Shown: positions 1 through 9,934 of the stretch, in pieces
Layout of the letters: each line of letters opens with the position of its first letter
How positions within the stretch are numbered: position 1 is the first letter of the stretch
Origin: Chara braunii
Lineage: Eukaryota; Streptophyta; Charophyceae; Charales; Characeae
DNA: 42,161 bases
Reading direction: 5' to 3'
Assembly: GCA_003427395.1 (NCBI GenBank)
Contig: BFEA01000355.1
Location: forward strand, 1,554,396 to 1,596,556
The notes under the pieces: model-generated
Told to the model about the DNA's origin: nothing
Database searches by the model: none
The model's input: only the letters and a program-made list of their open reading frames with translations
Program-made: the position numbers and the translations under genes

Positions 1-1161
1 CAGCAGTCTGGTCCAACAGGCACCCAACAAAAAGTCACATCTCAGGGACAAGAGTCACGTCTCATAATAAAAGCCATTCAGAGGAGTCACGTTTCCTAAT
101 GCAAAATCATCTTGAAGAGTCACATCCCAGGAGAAAAGGCAGTATCACAGGCAAAAGTCGTGACCCACAGGCAGGAGTCACTATCCACAGTAGAAAGTCA
201 ATGTTTCCAAATGAAAAGTCATGACCCAATTCAAAGGTCCAAGCAGCAGCAGACCCACGGAAATTCGGGAAGGTTCCAGGCCTTGACATTCAGAAACAAA
301 CAGGCCATAGGGATGTGGTACCGGGACCAGTCAGGCCCCAGGAAGCAGAGGCTGGCACGAGTTGAAGTGCATTCCAAGGCTACAAAAGGACTGGCCAGCC
401 TACCATTCGGACAGATGCTCATTCGCACGAGAGTGTGGAAGTGCTTGTGCATGTGTGCGCTAGTGTGGGAACTGCGCTAGGCCAGAGAGCAGCGCTGAGT
501 GAGATGGGAGAGAGAGGAAGTAGATGCTGGCAGAGAAGAACTTCAAGGCAGCCATAGCTGCGCCAGCACTAGGAAGCAAAGTAGTTAGTGGTTAGTAGTA
601 GTAGAGCAGCGAGTAGTATTCAGCGTTGATCCTCATGTGTGTGTTAGTAGTAGGGAGTGCGCATGTGAGAGAGGAAGAAGACTGTGTACAGAGAGAAGAC
701 CAGAACCATCGAGTGAGAGATAGATAAGAGAGAGAGAGAGAGAAACATGGTGGATACTTACCTGAGGAGCGCTGAACTTGGTGTTGATGACAAGCGCTGA
801 TGTGCGCAGATGTTGAGATTCTTGATGATTGAAGAAGACTTGTAATCGTGTTGAGCGCTGGACAGTTGAATTCATGACAGTCACTCTCTCTTTAAAATCT
901 GGTTGTGTTAATTGAGCTGCGCTATCTGGTCTATTACTCATCCTCTCTTTGTGCAATGTGTGTGACAATGCAATCCGTAAATCTGTGAGACTTGCATGCT
1001 GGCTTGAGCACTCCATCGTGTGGAGAGATTTGAGGCTCATTACACAAATACTTTGTCTGTTGGTGTGATCAACCCCAAGAAGTGCTAGACAGCCAGTGAT
1101 GGGTGGTTTACAGTGGGTGCAGGACTACTTAGTTGGGGGGGAGGGAGGGGGGGGGGGGGTC
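1..1161. other. Left flank, no gene recognised
   Basis: I see no credible gene. Positions about 30-235 hold a degenerate tandem series built on a GAGTCAC / AAGTCA core with spacings of roughly 20-35 bases. A short GA run is at 729-743, and the stretch 1134-1159 is almost pure G. The segment ends at a possible LINE target-site duplication. A 122-codon frame at 112-480 (+) simply reads through the degenerate repeat and resembles nothing I know. Confidence 0.6.
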
Positions 1162-1175
1162 TGTTCATGATATCC
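1162..1175. repeat. Candidate LINE-1 target-site duplication, left copy
   Basis: The 14 bases TGTTCATGATATCC occur here, directly next to a T-rich tract that on the minus strand is the A-rich tail of LINE-1. The same 14 bases occur at 21525-21538. The location fits a retroposition target-site duplication. A few 14-base matches are expected by chance in 42 kb, so the call rests on position. Confidence 0.5.
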
Positions 1176-1301
1176 GGTTTTGTTTTGTTTTTTTAATCAC
1201 CCGAGCAGGAGCTAAGGGTGCTGATAAGAGCAGGCACCACTAGCACCACCGGGAAGGCTCCTTCTATTGGTGGGGAGCGGCACCTGCTGGAAATCGGGTC
1301 C
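1176..1301 (-). repeat. LINE 3'-terminal tail, copy 1
   Basis: On the minus strand this reads ACCCGATTTCCAGCAGGTG, then CTCCCCACCAATAGAAGG, a region rich in CTGCTC and CAGCA, and an A-rich end (AAAAAAACAAAAC) at 1176-1194. The same core recurs at 22541, 26241 and 29961, in each case followed by A-rich DNA. I read it as the conserved 3' end of a LINE family, possibly shared with a partner SINE. Confidence 0.65.
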
Positions 1302-1904
1302 GGCGTCCCAGAACATTGTAGATATTTGTGTTACATATATATAGTTGTAGATGACAGCAAGCTCGCCTGCTTAAATTTGAAAATGTGGGAGGAAGAAGTA
1401 CCCAGCAGACTGAGCTGCTTGCCTCCGTGACAACTCCTAGTGAGGGATGGTATGCATCGGTATCGTGACTGCTGCTAGAAGAACAGACATGCATTTGTAC
1501 AAACAGTAATCTGCCAGGCTCGCCTGTGAATCTTTTGGCAGGTTGACCTACACAACAGTCTAAGTTACTTTCTACATGACAGCCTAGTGTAAGTGAGAGT
1601 ATACAGAAGTCAATCAACAGCCTGTTTTTTATCGAAGATGTCTGATCAAGTGTTGCTGAAGCCTGGTCCCATTCGTGGACAGCCGCACGTCCCGTTTCCC
1701 CACCACCACCTCTTGTTGTACAGATCGCCCCTTTGTCTTCGCCTGCTCTGCTCGGCATCATCCTTGTCCTTCTGTATCTGTTGATCTCGGAGCAGCTGTT
1801 GTCCACTGAGGCAGCGGTGTGTGGATGAGAGGGGAGGGGATATGATTGGGGGGGGGGGAAGAGGGGGGGGGGGGGGGAATGGGGGAGGCTTTGCCTGACA
1901 CGAG
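1302..1904 (-). other. Probable LINE-1 3' UTR
   Basis: No gene is supported. The segment lies between the LINE-1 coding end and its conserved tail. The plus strand has two long G tracts (1848-1858 and 1864-1878, separated by AAGA), which are potential quadruplex formers. Open frames on the minus strand here are Pro/Ser-rich products of these C-rich tracts. Confidence 0.45.
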
Positions 1905-3582
1905 ATTCAGAGTTAGTTCGGAGGGGTCGAGATGAGCACAAAGTTGGTTTGGAGGTAAGGGACTTGGCAATCTCCCAATGGTCTTCGTTGCCATTCGGGC
2001 TCTTTTGCGCTCCAGGGTCTCCAGCGTATGCTGATCCCCTCCCCTATTTCGGAGAAGGTTTGATTGGGGTCCTGCCATATTCGGAGGTAGGAATCTCGGG
2101 GGGGTTCTCCTGTAGATATTCCCGCTGCATTGTCTTCCAGGCTTCATGAGTACCGGATCTAATCATTTCTTCTATCTCCTGTTGTGCCTGCTGTAGTCCA
2201 AACTGGTGGTCGTTTCTCTCGAAGGAGCACCTAGCTCTCCAGGCCAGCATTAGCACCTGCAGGCTGCAGCCTCATATGGCAAAGAGGTTATTGGCGAAAC
2301 GGGTCCATTGTTTCGTCAGGTGCTGGTTTTGGCTGAGTAGGAGGAGGCCTATGTCCCACGGGATGCGGAAACCAGTCAGGGCATGAAACGCCGCATCCCA
2401 CCATCTCCATATATGGGCAACCATCGGGCAGGCCAGCAGACACTGTTCCAATGTTGCTCTAGCCGGCTGCGTGGTCCTACAGCTGTAGGTGCAGGTGGCT
2501 GAGGTGGGGAAAAGCAGACCTTTCTGCTCAAGGTCCGTTTTTGACACGAGCCAGTCTGGTGTAGGGAGGTAACGATGCAAAATCTGCCATTGCAGTGATC
2601 TAAGGTTCGTGGGCATAATTTTAGAGTATGTGGCCCAGAATAGGTTCAGCATAAGGCATGCGTCCACAGGCGAGTCCCGCTCCCATCTCTGGAGCAGTCT
2701 GTGTTCAATTGGCAGCTCTGGGCGGGATAGCTTGTATCCCCTTCGGACTGTGTAGTCCCACAGATGCATGGGCTTTGGGCCGGGTCATTCCCATTCGTCT
2801 GGGTCAAATGGTAACCTGGCTACTGAAGATGTGGGTTCATATGCATAGTAGCCATTGTCCTGGTCCCCAACCACCCTTACAATCATTAGGTCTCCCCACC
2901 CTTCAGTAGTATCCAGGTCCTCGTTCCTGAGGAGTTTGGAGAGGCGAGCCCCAGGCAGAGCGGGGTCGTAGGCTTCCAGTGTACATCTACCAGTGTTGTT
3001 CCTTTGCACTCTATACAGAGTGTGCGGGCGAGGGAGGTCAGCATATCTTACCACCCAGTCCTGCTGTTGTATTTTGGACTCCAGCCAGGCCAAAGCCGGG
3101 CCTCCCTTAACTGGTGGAGTTTTTCATCCACTTTCTTCACATGCTTCAGTCTGGCCTGCAGCTGCTGTGGTGTAACCCAGTTATTCGCTCTCTGGTCCCA
3201 TAGGTCCCCGGCAGTAAAAATCCCGATTAGCTGCAAATTAGTAGTGAGCACAAAAGGGTTACCTGCGTGGTCTAGGATGTGGGGATTACCAAAGAGCGGT
3301 TGTCTCCAAACTGTTTCCCATCTGTTTGGTGGACGTTTTTGTGTAGGGCCCATTTTCCTCCAAAGTCTGATCATGCAGGGTCATAAGGGATCATTCATGA
3401 TATCTTGTCTGACAGCTTGTGCCATAGGGGTGCCCACACTTGCATGCTAACCCGGGCTCTGGATCGTCCAATGGTTGTTGGTCAGCCATTGGAGTGGGTG
3501 TACTCCATTCGGGCCCAGCGATAACGGGGTCAAGTTGGCTATTGGTATGTCGCCCGGAGGTCTCCATGATATATCATTTCCT
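1905..3582 (-). pseudogene. LINE-1 ORF2 C-terminal segment (zf-RVT-like)
   Basis: This minus-strand segment encodes the part of a plant-type LINE ORF2 that follows the reverse transcriptase. Pieces run 3582-3375, 3374-3048, 3093-2785, 2769-2272 and 2256-2044 with frame changes and stops between them, including a TGA just after NNLFAI near 2275. The recognisable feature is the zf-RVT-like signature at about 2600-2380: LQWQILHRYLPT, cysteines, a CLLACP block and HIWRWW. Family knowledge places this domain at the C-terminus of many plant LINE ORF2 proteins, where it probably binds nucleic acid. The same region occurs on the plus strand at 28.3-29.2 kb in LINE-2. Confidence 0.75.
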
Positions 3583-3825
3583 TTTTTTTTTTTCTTTTTT
3601 TTTTTTCCTTTTTTCTTTTTTTTTTTTAATAATAACCGGGCCTGGTGCCCAAGGCTGATATTACCAATAATAAGATTGAGGCCGGGGTCCTCACAGTCTG
3701 CCCGGAGTGATCGAACCGAAACTACTGAGAACCGGGCTCAGCATCCCTCAAATGGATATGACGATGACCATGATGATAATGATGCTAATGAGAATGATGA
3801 TTCAAATATATGAAAAAATATCGAC

Positions 3826-4074
3826 GATTATGCTATATCAGCTATTCTGGCCTCCTAATCCTAGTACAACTCTTAGCCCTTCCTGTACCAGGACACTGTA
3901 CCTCAGAGACAAAACCAACCTAACCAACATCAACCATACTTGATCTCTTCTCACCTCCTTGCAGCCCCCCCGGTTCACCACTGGAATGTCGTCCACCCTC
4001 AGCAAGCCCCAGATCTCTCTACAAGGCCTCACACTCCTGTCATTTACAGGTTACAGGGCAACGCCCCAGCTCCG
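3826..4074. repeat. GAT-associated repeat, copy A, left part
   Basis: The segment runs from TATGCTATATCA through GTACCAGGACACT and ATCTCTCTACAAGGCCTCAC to CCCCAGCTCCG. It matches copy B at 11084-11357 along its length. Copy A is cut at 4074 by the Penelope-like element and resumes at 10783. The imperfect GAT repeats just upstream (3757-3806) have a counterpart before copy B, so GAT repeats may be part of the unit. I do not recognise the family. Confidence 0.75.
4063..4074. repeat. Target-site duplication of the Penelope-like element, left
   Basis: The 12 bases GCCCCAGCTCCG flank the element here and again at 10771-10782. The uninterrupted copy B of the host repeat has the sequence once (one base different), running straight into GCCAGCGTCG, which is what follows the right duplication. 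Confidence 0.85.
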
Positions 4075-4839
4075 TGAGAAAGATTAAACACAATGGAACC
4101 AAAAAGTAGAAGAAGATGCCTTTAGCATTAATATCGCGGTGTACAACATCTTCCCCTCTGTCATCCCGTAACAGAGTTACGGAAACTCAACCCTTCCACT
4201 CAATACACCACTCATATTGAGGATTTACTACTGTATGGCATGCTCAAATATTCGAAAATTCAGGAACTTGCCCTCCTACTTCCTACGCGTCGGTACTTAC
4301 CCGAGCATAAGCTTAGAAAAAATGAACCTGTACGGGTTCCATGATCCTGACCAGATACCAGCAAAATTAAACAATTCTAAGTTCCATACATGCCCGAAAA
4401 TTCAGGGTCTAGCCCTCCTACTTCCTATGCGTCGGTACTTACCAGAGCATAAGCTTAGAAAAATGAACCTGTACGGGTTCCACGATCCTGACCAGATACC
4501 AACAGAATTAAAGAATTCTAAGTTTCATACATGCCAGGCGACTCACACTCATAGTGTACGGGGCCTGATAACCGGTTGTGTACATGCCGATGAATCTTTC
4601 ATAAAATATTCGTCGGAGAGTTCCGAAAAAGTAGTTTGTTCACATCGAAGATGTTGAACTCAATCTTCAGAGGATTGAATTCACGATCGTCGAGGTCACA
4701 AAAAAGTTCTTCCTAAATCAGATCAGTACCAGGACTATGATTCGTAGCAGATGCATACACCAGTAGGGTGCATATGGTCACGACGGCCAACTCAATACAT
4801 ATCAAAAAATGAACTCGCAGTAAAACCCGTTTTTTCACG
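4075..4839. repeat. Terminal direct repeat (pLTR), left copy
   Basis: 765 bp, nearly identical to 9935-10770 and in the same orientation. It starts TGAGAAAGATTAAAC and ends ACCCGTTTTTTCACG. Inside are two tandem units of about 140 bp (4253-4394 and 4395-4530, the second diverged). It also holds an imperfect palindrome with arms CCGATGAAT (about 4588) and ATTCGTCGG (about 4609). Frames of up to about 145 codons occur on the plus strand but read only repeated DNA. No protein function is suggested. Confidence 0.85.
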
Positions 4840-5005
4840 GTTTCCTGCTGCGTGAAGCCTTGTCCAGTAAGTGTCAAAAAACGATGAGAAACCCGTTTAA
4901 CACGAGTTTACGAGGAGCCACCGTATGCCCCGTTCTGCAGAGGGAGTCATCGAAGGATATCTTCTGACATGAAGATCGTCGATAGCGCCGATCAATAGAC
5001 CAGCC
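4840..5005 (-). other. Penelope-like element trailer
   Basis: Short segment between the RT reading region and the downstream terminal repeat. I see no motif in it. Confidence 0.5.
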
Positions 5006-6480
5006 TCACGAAAGTATGCTTTTCACAATTTCCTGAATCTGAACCCAGAACTGGTTGTTATTATCCCGGCGATGCATCCATCTTAGTCCAGACAGGACGA
5101 TCTTGCTGTCGTACCTGAGTTTACTGATCTCAACAGCCAGTGTGAGCATGCCAAGGCAGGTCATCCCCATGTCACTACAGTTCTCAGAGATTCGAAGGAT
5201 GCTGTTGGCCACAGTAGCGAATTTGGCAGATTTAGGTCCAAAGGAAGCCGGGTTCTTATAAGTCTGAAACCTCAGTTTCTCGGATCCCCAAATTGAATCC
5301 CGGTTCTTAAATTTGTGAGCAGTAATTACGGTTTTTTCGACTTCAGCAACAATCATCCTTGTTTCTAAAAATTCGAGTATCCCTGTTCCAGAATCGGTTC
5401 TTTCCAATGTAAGTTCCTTAGGATAACATTTCAAGATCTTATCAAGGCGGTTGTTAGCACTCTCCATTCCTGTCGGGTTGTTTTTCTCAAAGAAAGAAAA
5501 CAGCAATAGATCGTCAACATACCTCTTCCCAGTGATGAATTTAGCATTTGTCCCTAGAGCCGTGATGAAGTTGTACTATGAGAACATGCACATCACACAG
5601 GCTAATGACGGACTTGCTCTCCCACCCATCGGAATCTCTTTCTTCTGGCTTAGAATAACATCCGAAACCAGAAATATAGTGTGTTCAAGCTGGAACTGTG
5701 TAAGCGACATCAGGGAGGTCAGTCTGATGGATTTCCATCTAGCTTCTCCGTGGGATTTCCCAAAGGTAGTTAACTTTTTTCTCGTGTTGAGACGGATCCC
5801 GCGGATGCCTTTCTAAACGAAGAACTCAGTAATCCATTGGACTGCACGATAGATTATCTCATGGGGTAGTTGGGTGAACATTTCTTTTATGTCATAGGTT
5901 CGAGCAATAACTTCATACTTAGACATAGCTTCATCACTTTTATTGACATAGGAGACTGTTTGTCGAAGGTCTCTCAACGACCTGAGATTGAAGTGAGGCA
6001 CATTAACCTTCTGGATCAACAAATTCAAGGCAAGAGATAGAACGCCAAATGCGGCACGAAAGGGGCTTTGGAACGAAGGGACAATAGGCCTTCTTTTCTC
6101 CTTGTCCTTTTCCTTAGCCATGATATAGGCAAATTGCAGTTCTCCCCGCCCATCCCATCGTGCGATCTGTCCCAAGTTTCGCTCATTGTACTTAGTGCGC
6201 ATATCACGCAAGATTAGACTTTTATTAGAGTTCAAAGTTTCATAATTCGCATTGCTAAGAAACATGGATTGAAGTCCCGTTTCATGCCTTTTGGGACATT
6301 CAATCCAAGTCTCGCTGGTGTTACGGTCCAGCAGACCTAAAACCAAACCTGCGAAAGCTTGTTTAACCCCAAGGACGCATTCACTCAAAACACATCCCGG
6401 CGGTTTAGCGACTCCCTTTTTCGTAACAATACCATGTGATATTCGAAAGTGGTTCGTAATTCCACAGTTCCGAATGACAC
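5006..6480 (-). pseudogene. Penelope-like reverse transcriptase, degraded
   Basis: Minus strand. Fingers region: KDKEKRRPIVPSFQSPFRA (about 6110-6050). Motif A: TYDIKEMFTQLPHE (about 5905-5864). Motif B': IPMGGRASPSLACV (about 5635-5594). Motif C: RYVDDLLLF (about 5525-5499), with both catalytic aspartates. Then LEFLE (about 5378). All the core RT motifs are therefore present in order. In-frame TAG codons at 5813-5815 and 5576-5578 interrupt the domain between A and B' and between B' and C. A frameshift near an A run at about 6417 separates it from the upstream part. The enzyme would make cDNA from element RNA primed at a nicked target. The GxxxSP and YVDD signatures and the neighbouring GIY-YIG exclude LINE and LTR families. 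Confidence 0.85.
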
Positions 6481-7182
6481 CTAATGTCTCATTGCAGGCT
6501 CATTGCGACCATCCCATGATGCAATGGTCCTAGGAAAAGGAATATTCTTAGCATTAGATAGGAAAGGATCCAGACCACTTACCTCGATGATTTTGACCGC
6601 GACATGTCCATTGATTTTGGGCAAGTCGAAGTTCTCGCACATGCACTCAAAGGTGCTTTGTTGTGCGAAGAGCTTATGAGTATGCAGCAAATCTCTTACT
6701 GACTTGACTTTCAACCAAACAGCACAAGTTTTTTTCGCATACAGGTCTGCAAGCAAAGTAGGCTGAACATTTTCCTTGATCCAAAGCTTTAAACAACTTT
6801 CAAGTTTCATTTTGTCAATAGTGGTACAAAAAGAAATTTTCGCAACAATCTTAGCGCGGGGGTTAACACCAAACTTTTTTTGACAGACATTCGTTAGGAT
6901 ACCACGTACTATCTGTCGTTCGCGTGGTTGATTGATATTTTTAACAGCAAAGTCCAGTTCCAAAAGTTTAGTGAGGCTACGTTTGAACAGGTCTTTCATT
7001 TCCCAAGGAGCGCGAAGAAGTGAAATGACCTCAGCTTTCTTGATATCTGTTTTTGTTTGCGTTCGGATGAGTTGGGTAATGGTCCATTCCCCACCACTCT
7101 CGATAGCAAACTTGGCATCCCTAAGCAGAAAGTTTTCATTTTCAATTTTTAACTTATTGTGCCCAAATAATAGTGACACCAA
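6481..7182 (-). pseudogene. Penelope-like element linker between GIY-YIG and RT
   Basis: A 233-codon minus-strand segment, basic and helical, continuing in the same frame from the region above it across a TGA at about 7186-7188. Near its end it carries ECMCENFDLPKINGHVAV: a CxC pair followed by GHV before the fingers of the RT. From memory, permuted Penelope-like elements have a similar CxC...GHV stretch at this place, so I read it as the N-terminal extension of the RT domain. It ends at a TAG (6481-6483); coding character continues in the same frame for about 20 codons. Confidence 0.65.
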
Positions 7183-7185
7183 GCG

Positions 7186-7690
7186 TCATGCTTTCATCCA
7201 TCGCCCCCCTGTATTGTTAGTTATCACAATTTTTTTCACCTTATTTTTAACCAATGTTTTTAGGACAAAAAGCAAGTCAGGTTCATTCTTCACATCCACA
7301 CAGGAGCAAGAGAACAACAAAGGTTCCAAAACATCGGTCGTGGTTAAAAGTTTACAAGTACGCTTCCCTCTAGGTCTCCGAGGCTGTCGCCGTTTCGCAG
7401 TTCCTTGCGCATTCAAACCGGGGTTCACACTTTTAATAATAGCTTGTTCCATACATTGGATCACAGAGTCATCCCCAAACCATATTGGAATGGGAATGTA
7501 CGATTCGAAACCAATTTTTTGAAACCAAGTGTGAACCATCGTTTACTTTTCCCACGTACGGCACGTCCGTGTTCCAACCATCGTTCACGAAGCGAACGAG
7601 TAGTCTTACCAACATACACAGGTTTATGGTTAACAGAAAGCAGGACATAGACACAACTACGTGCATCAATCAGCCTGTCTCATTCATTAC
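7186..7690 (-). pseudogene. GIY-YIG endonuclease domain of the Penelope-like element
   Basis: Minus strand, in two frames. First frame (about 7690-7545): CVYVLLSVNHKPVYVGK gives the two-tyrosine GIY...YIG pair (VYV at about 7653-7645, YVG at 7616-7608), then SLRERWLEH with the conserved Arg and His. After a frameshift near 7540-7555 the second frame gives IPIWF and then CMEQAIIKSVNPGLN (about 7450-7406), which supplies the catalytic Glu and the terminal Asn. Together these are all landmark residues of the family, whose role is to nick target DNA. A basic tail (RRQPRRPRGKR) follows. An in-frame TGA at 7680-7682 lies just before the domain. It precedes the RT in coding order. Confidence 0.8.
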
Positions 7691-9524
7691 GGTCTAGGCG
7701 TAGCCAAAACCGGGCATACGTTTGCCCCCATCGCACGTAGCCTTCTATACAAGCAAGGATAGTAAGGAGGACATGAATGCGCTCCAGTAGGCTAATCAGC
7801 GAGGGATCAATCGTCCTTTTCGCATTAATAATCTGGTTAACTGCACGCCTGATAGATCTGATACTTCCAAGGCTCAGTTTCCCTTCACAGTGTTGCAATC
7901 CTCTCCAACCTCTTCGTGGTCCGATTCTGCTGACGTCTCTTCGCGGCGTGATTTCTCACCCCGATCTTCTTTCAAAGAGTCAGCATATTCTTTTAAGTCG
8001 TGTCGAGCGAGTTCCCACACGGCAACGTCCTTCTTAAAGTACTCGATCTCACGGTCTTTACACAGCTCTTGCACTCGTGTGTAGTGGAGAGATCCGTAGA
8101 AATCAGCTCGCACCTTCATATACGCTGCAAATCCGTCTACATCCGGATCCTCTTCATCTCCGTTGGCTTGGGCGTTCTGCGCAACATTCGTGTGAGAGAC
8201 ACCTTCACCAGCAAAGTCATTGGTAGTAACAGGGTCTATGACTTTAACCTTTCCTTTCGGATCTTGCAAGCCGCACATGAGCGAAGCGAGCATACGCTTT
8301 ATATCGGACAACTCACTACTTGTGCTTTCTAACTTCGCTTGCAGATTCTGTCTGGTGTTGGAAGGACCTTCGTCATCGGAGAGTTCGATACGCTTCGGCT
8401 TGGTCTTTGAGTTGCCTTTAGATCTTGGCTTTGTGCGTGCCGCAAATGGGAAGTTCTCAACAGGAGTGTGGACAACACCTCGCTTGCGTTTCTCACTGCT
8501 TGAGAGCTCTTTACTGTCCTTGCTTGTGCTTCCCTCCGCAGGCGTTCCAACTCATCACGCTCCGCTGCATCCAATCTCGACTTTTTGTCAACGGCTTCCA
8601 ATTTCGAGTTGATGAGTTTCAGAGAGTCGCCCAGAGTAGTGGTTACCCAAGCTTTCATATCTTCACTCTTCTCGCTCTTCTCAGAAGAGCGCGCATCGTC
8701 TCTACTCCTTCATCTTGAGGTTCGGTGGTACGGGACCCTCTTCGCTTTACAAATCCACTCTTCGGCATTCCGAGCTTCTTCCTAGCTTCGTCGATGGCCT
8801 TATTGGACTTAATGTTCTCCAGAATCTCCATATACTCCTTGGTAAAGTAAGCCCGGTTTCCCGGTCCGGGAAAATTATTCGCCGTCGGGCCCTTACCCCC
8901 TCCACTTGATGCAGAGCTTCCGCCATGCCCTCCGTGGAATCCTTGAGGATTCGATTGCATCGCCGCGGGCAGTTGTGGCATCATCATTGGTACTGGCATT
9001 TGAACTGGTGCTTAAACTGGTGCTTGTGCCACCACCGAGATCTGGGGTGGTACATTCCCAGCCCAGGGCACGCTACCTTGCCATGTCGCGGATGGTGGTC
9101 CCCATGGTTGCGCGCTCCACTGATTAAGACCAGGATGATACTGTCCCGGAACAGCGGTTGTAGCTGGTGGCGCAGATGGCACATGTACACCAGGTGGAGG
9201 ATGAACAGGTCCTCCAGCATAGTACGGAACACCAGGAGGAGCTGGATTAGCCATTTGTCCTAGCGCAACCGAATACGGTACGCTCGACACTGTCTGATGT
9301 TGCGGATATTGATTGCCGCTTGCTCCTTCCATCCAGTAACGACCACAGTTAGACCACTTGCCACGTCGACTGCCGGTCTTCCCGCTGCGGCCCCTTGGGT
9401 ACATGCGCCCCGCGATGAAGGAGAAGGCGCACAAGCTGACGCCGGCACCGATTATAGTCTCGATAGCACCCGGGCGATCTACCCAGCTATTTGCTTCGAT
9501 AGAGGCGATAGCTTTGACAACCAT
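7691..9524 (-). pseudogene. Long N-terminal region of the Penelope-like protein
   Basis: Minus strand, about 600 codons in several frames. From the start: a possible hydrophobic stretch near 9460-9400 (IIGAGVSLCAFSFIAG), a Pro/Gly-rich section (9350-8900, many PP, GG and AP), and a segment GNRAYFTKEYMEILENIKSN (about 8870-8811). Charged, coiled-coil-like helices follow (8640-8560 and 8380-8290), then an acidic and polar section (8230-7900), then IRSIRRAVNQIINAKR (about 7865-7818) leading into GIY-YIG. A TAA at 9009-9011 lies between two copies of the codons Ala-Pro-Val; the second copy is followed by CAA, so the stop came from a glutamine codon. Frameshifts are needed near 8695, 8490 and 7900. 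The function is unknown; it could be an ORF1-like RNA-binding part. Confidence 0.6.
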
Positions 9525-9934
9525 GCCCGCGCCGCACTACGTGAGGTGACGGTACAACGACGATCGCCAGAATTTAGACGGAGCGAAGGTTAGATTGATA
9601 CATCACACAGGAAAGGGATAGATAGAGGAAGAGGAAATACCAATGCTATAGATCCACAAATGGAATAAAGAAAGAAACGGAGGGAAAAACTGCGTGAAAA
9701 AGCATGAAAAAGCATGAGATAGCGTACGGTAGATACCAATTTCCCATAAACACCGATAATATTCAATAGATCCTAACGGATCAAATAATGATCAATGATC
9801 AATCGATCAACAATTAACGATTAACTGATGTTCACACATAAAAATGCACGACTTCAGAGAGCGAACTCAGATGAAGGTGGCACCCCAACCTCGTTCCCAA
9901 GCCACGGCAAGGTCGACGTTGAGGCTCAAGTCCA
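9525..9934 (-). other. Penelope-like element leader
   Basis: Sequence between the upstream terminal repeat and the first coding region. The part 9780-9830 is rich in short GATCAAT repeats. Nothing else stands out. Confidence 0.5.

Noticed and set aside
4217-4657. 146-codon plus-strand frame in the Penelope terminal repeat (and its equivalent at 10077)
   Set aside because: It reads tandem repeat units in non-coding terminal repeats, carries no domain and is on the strand opposite to the element.
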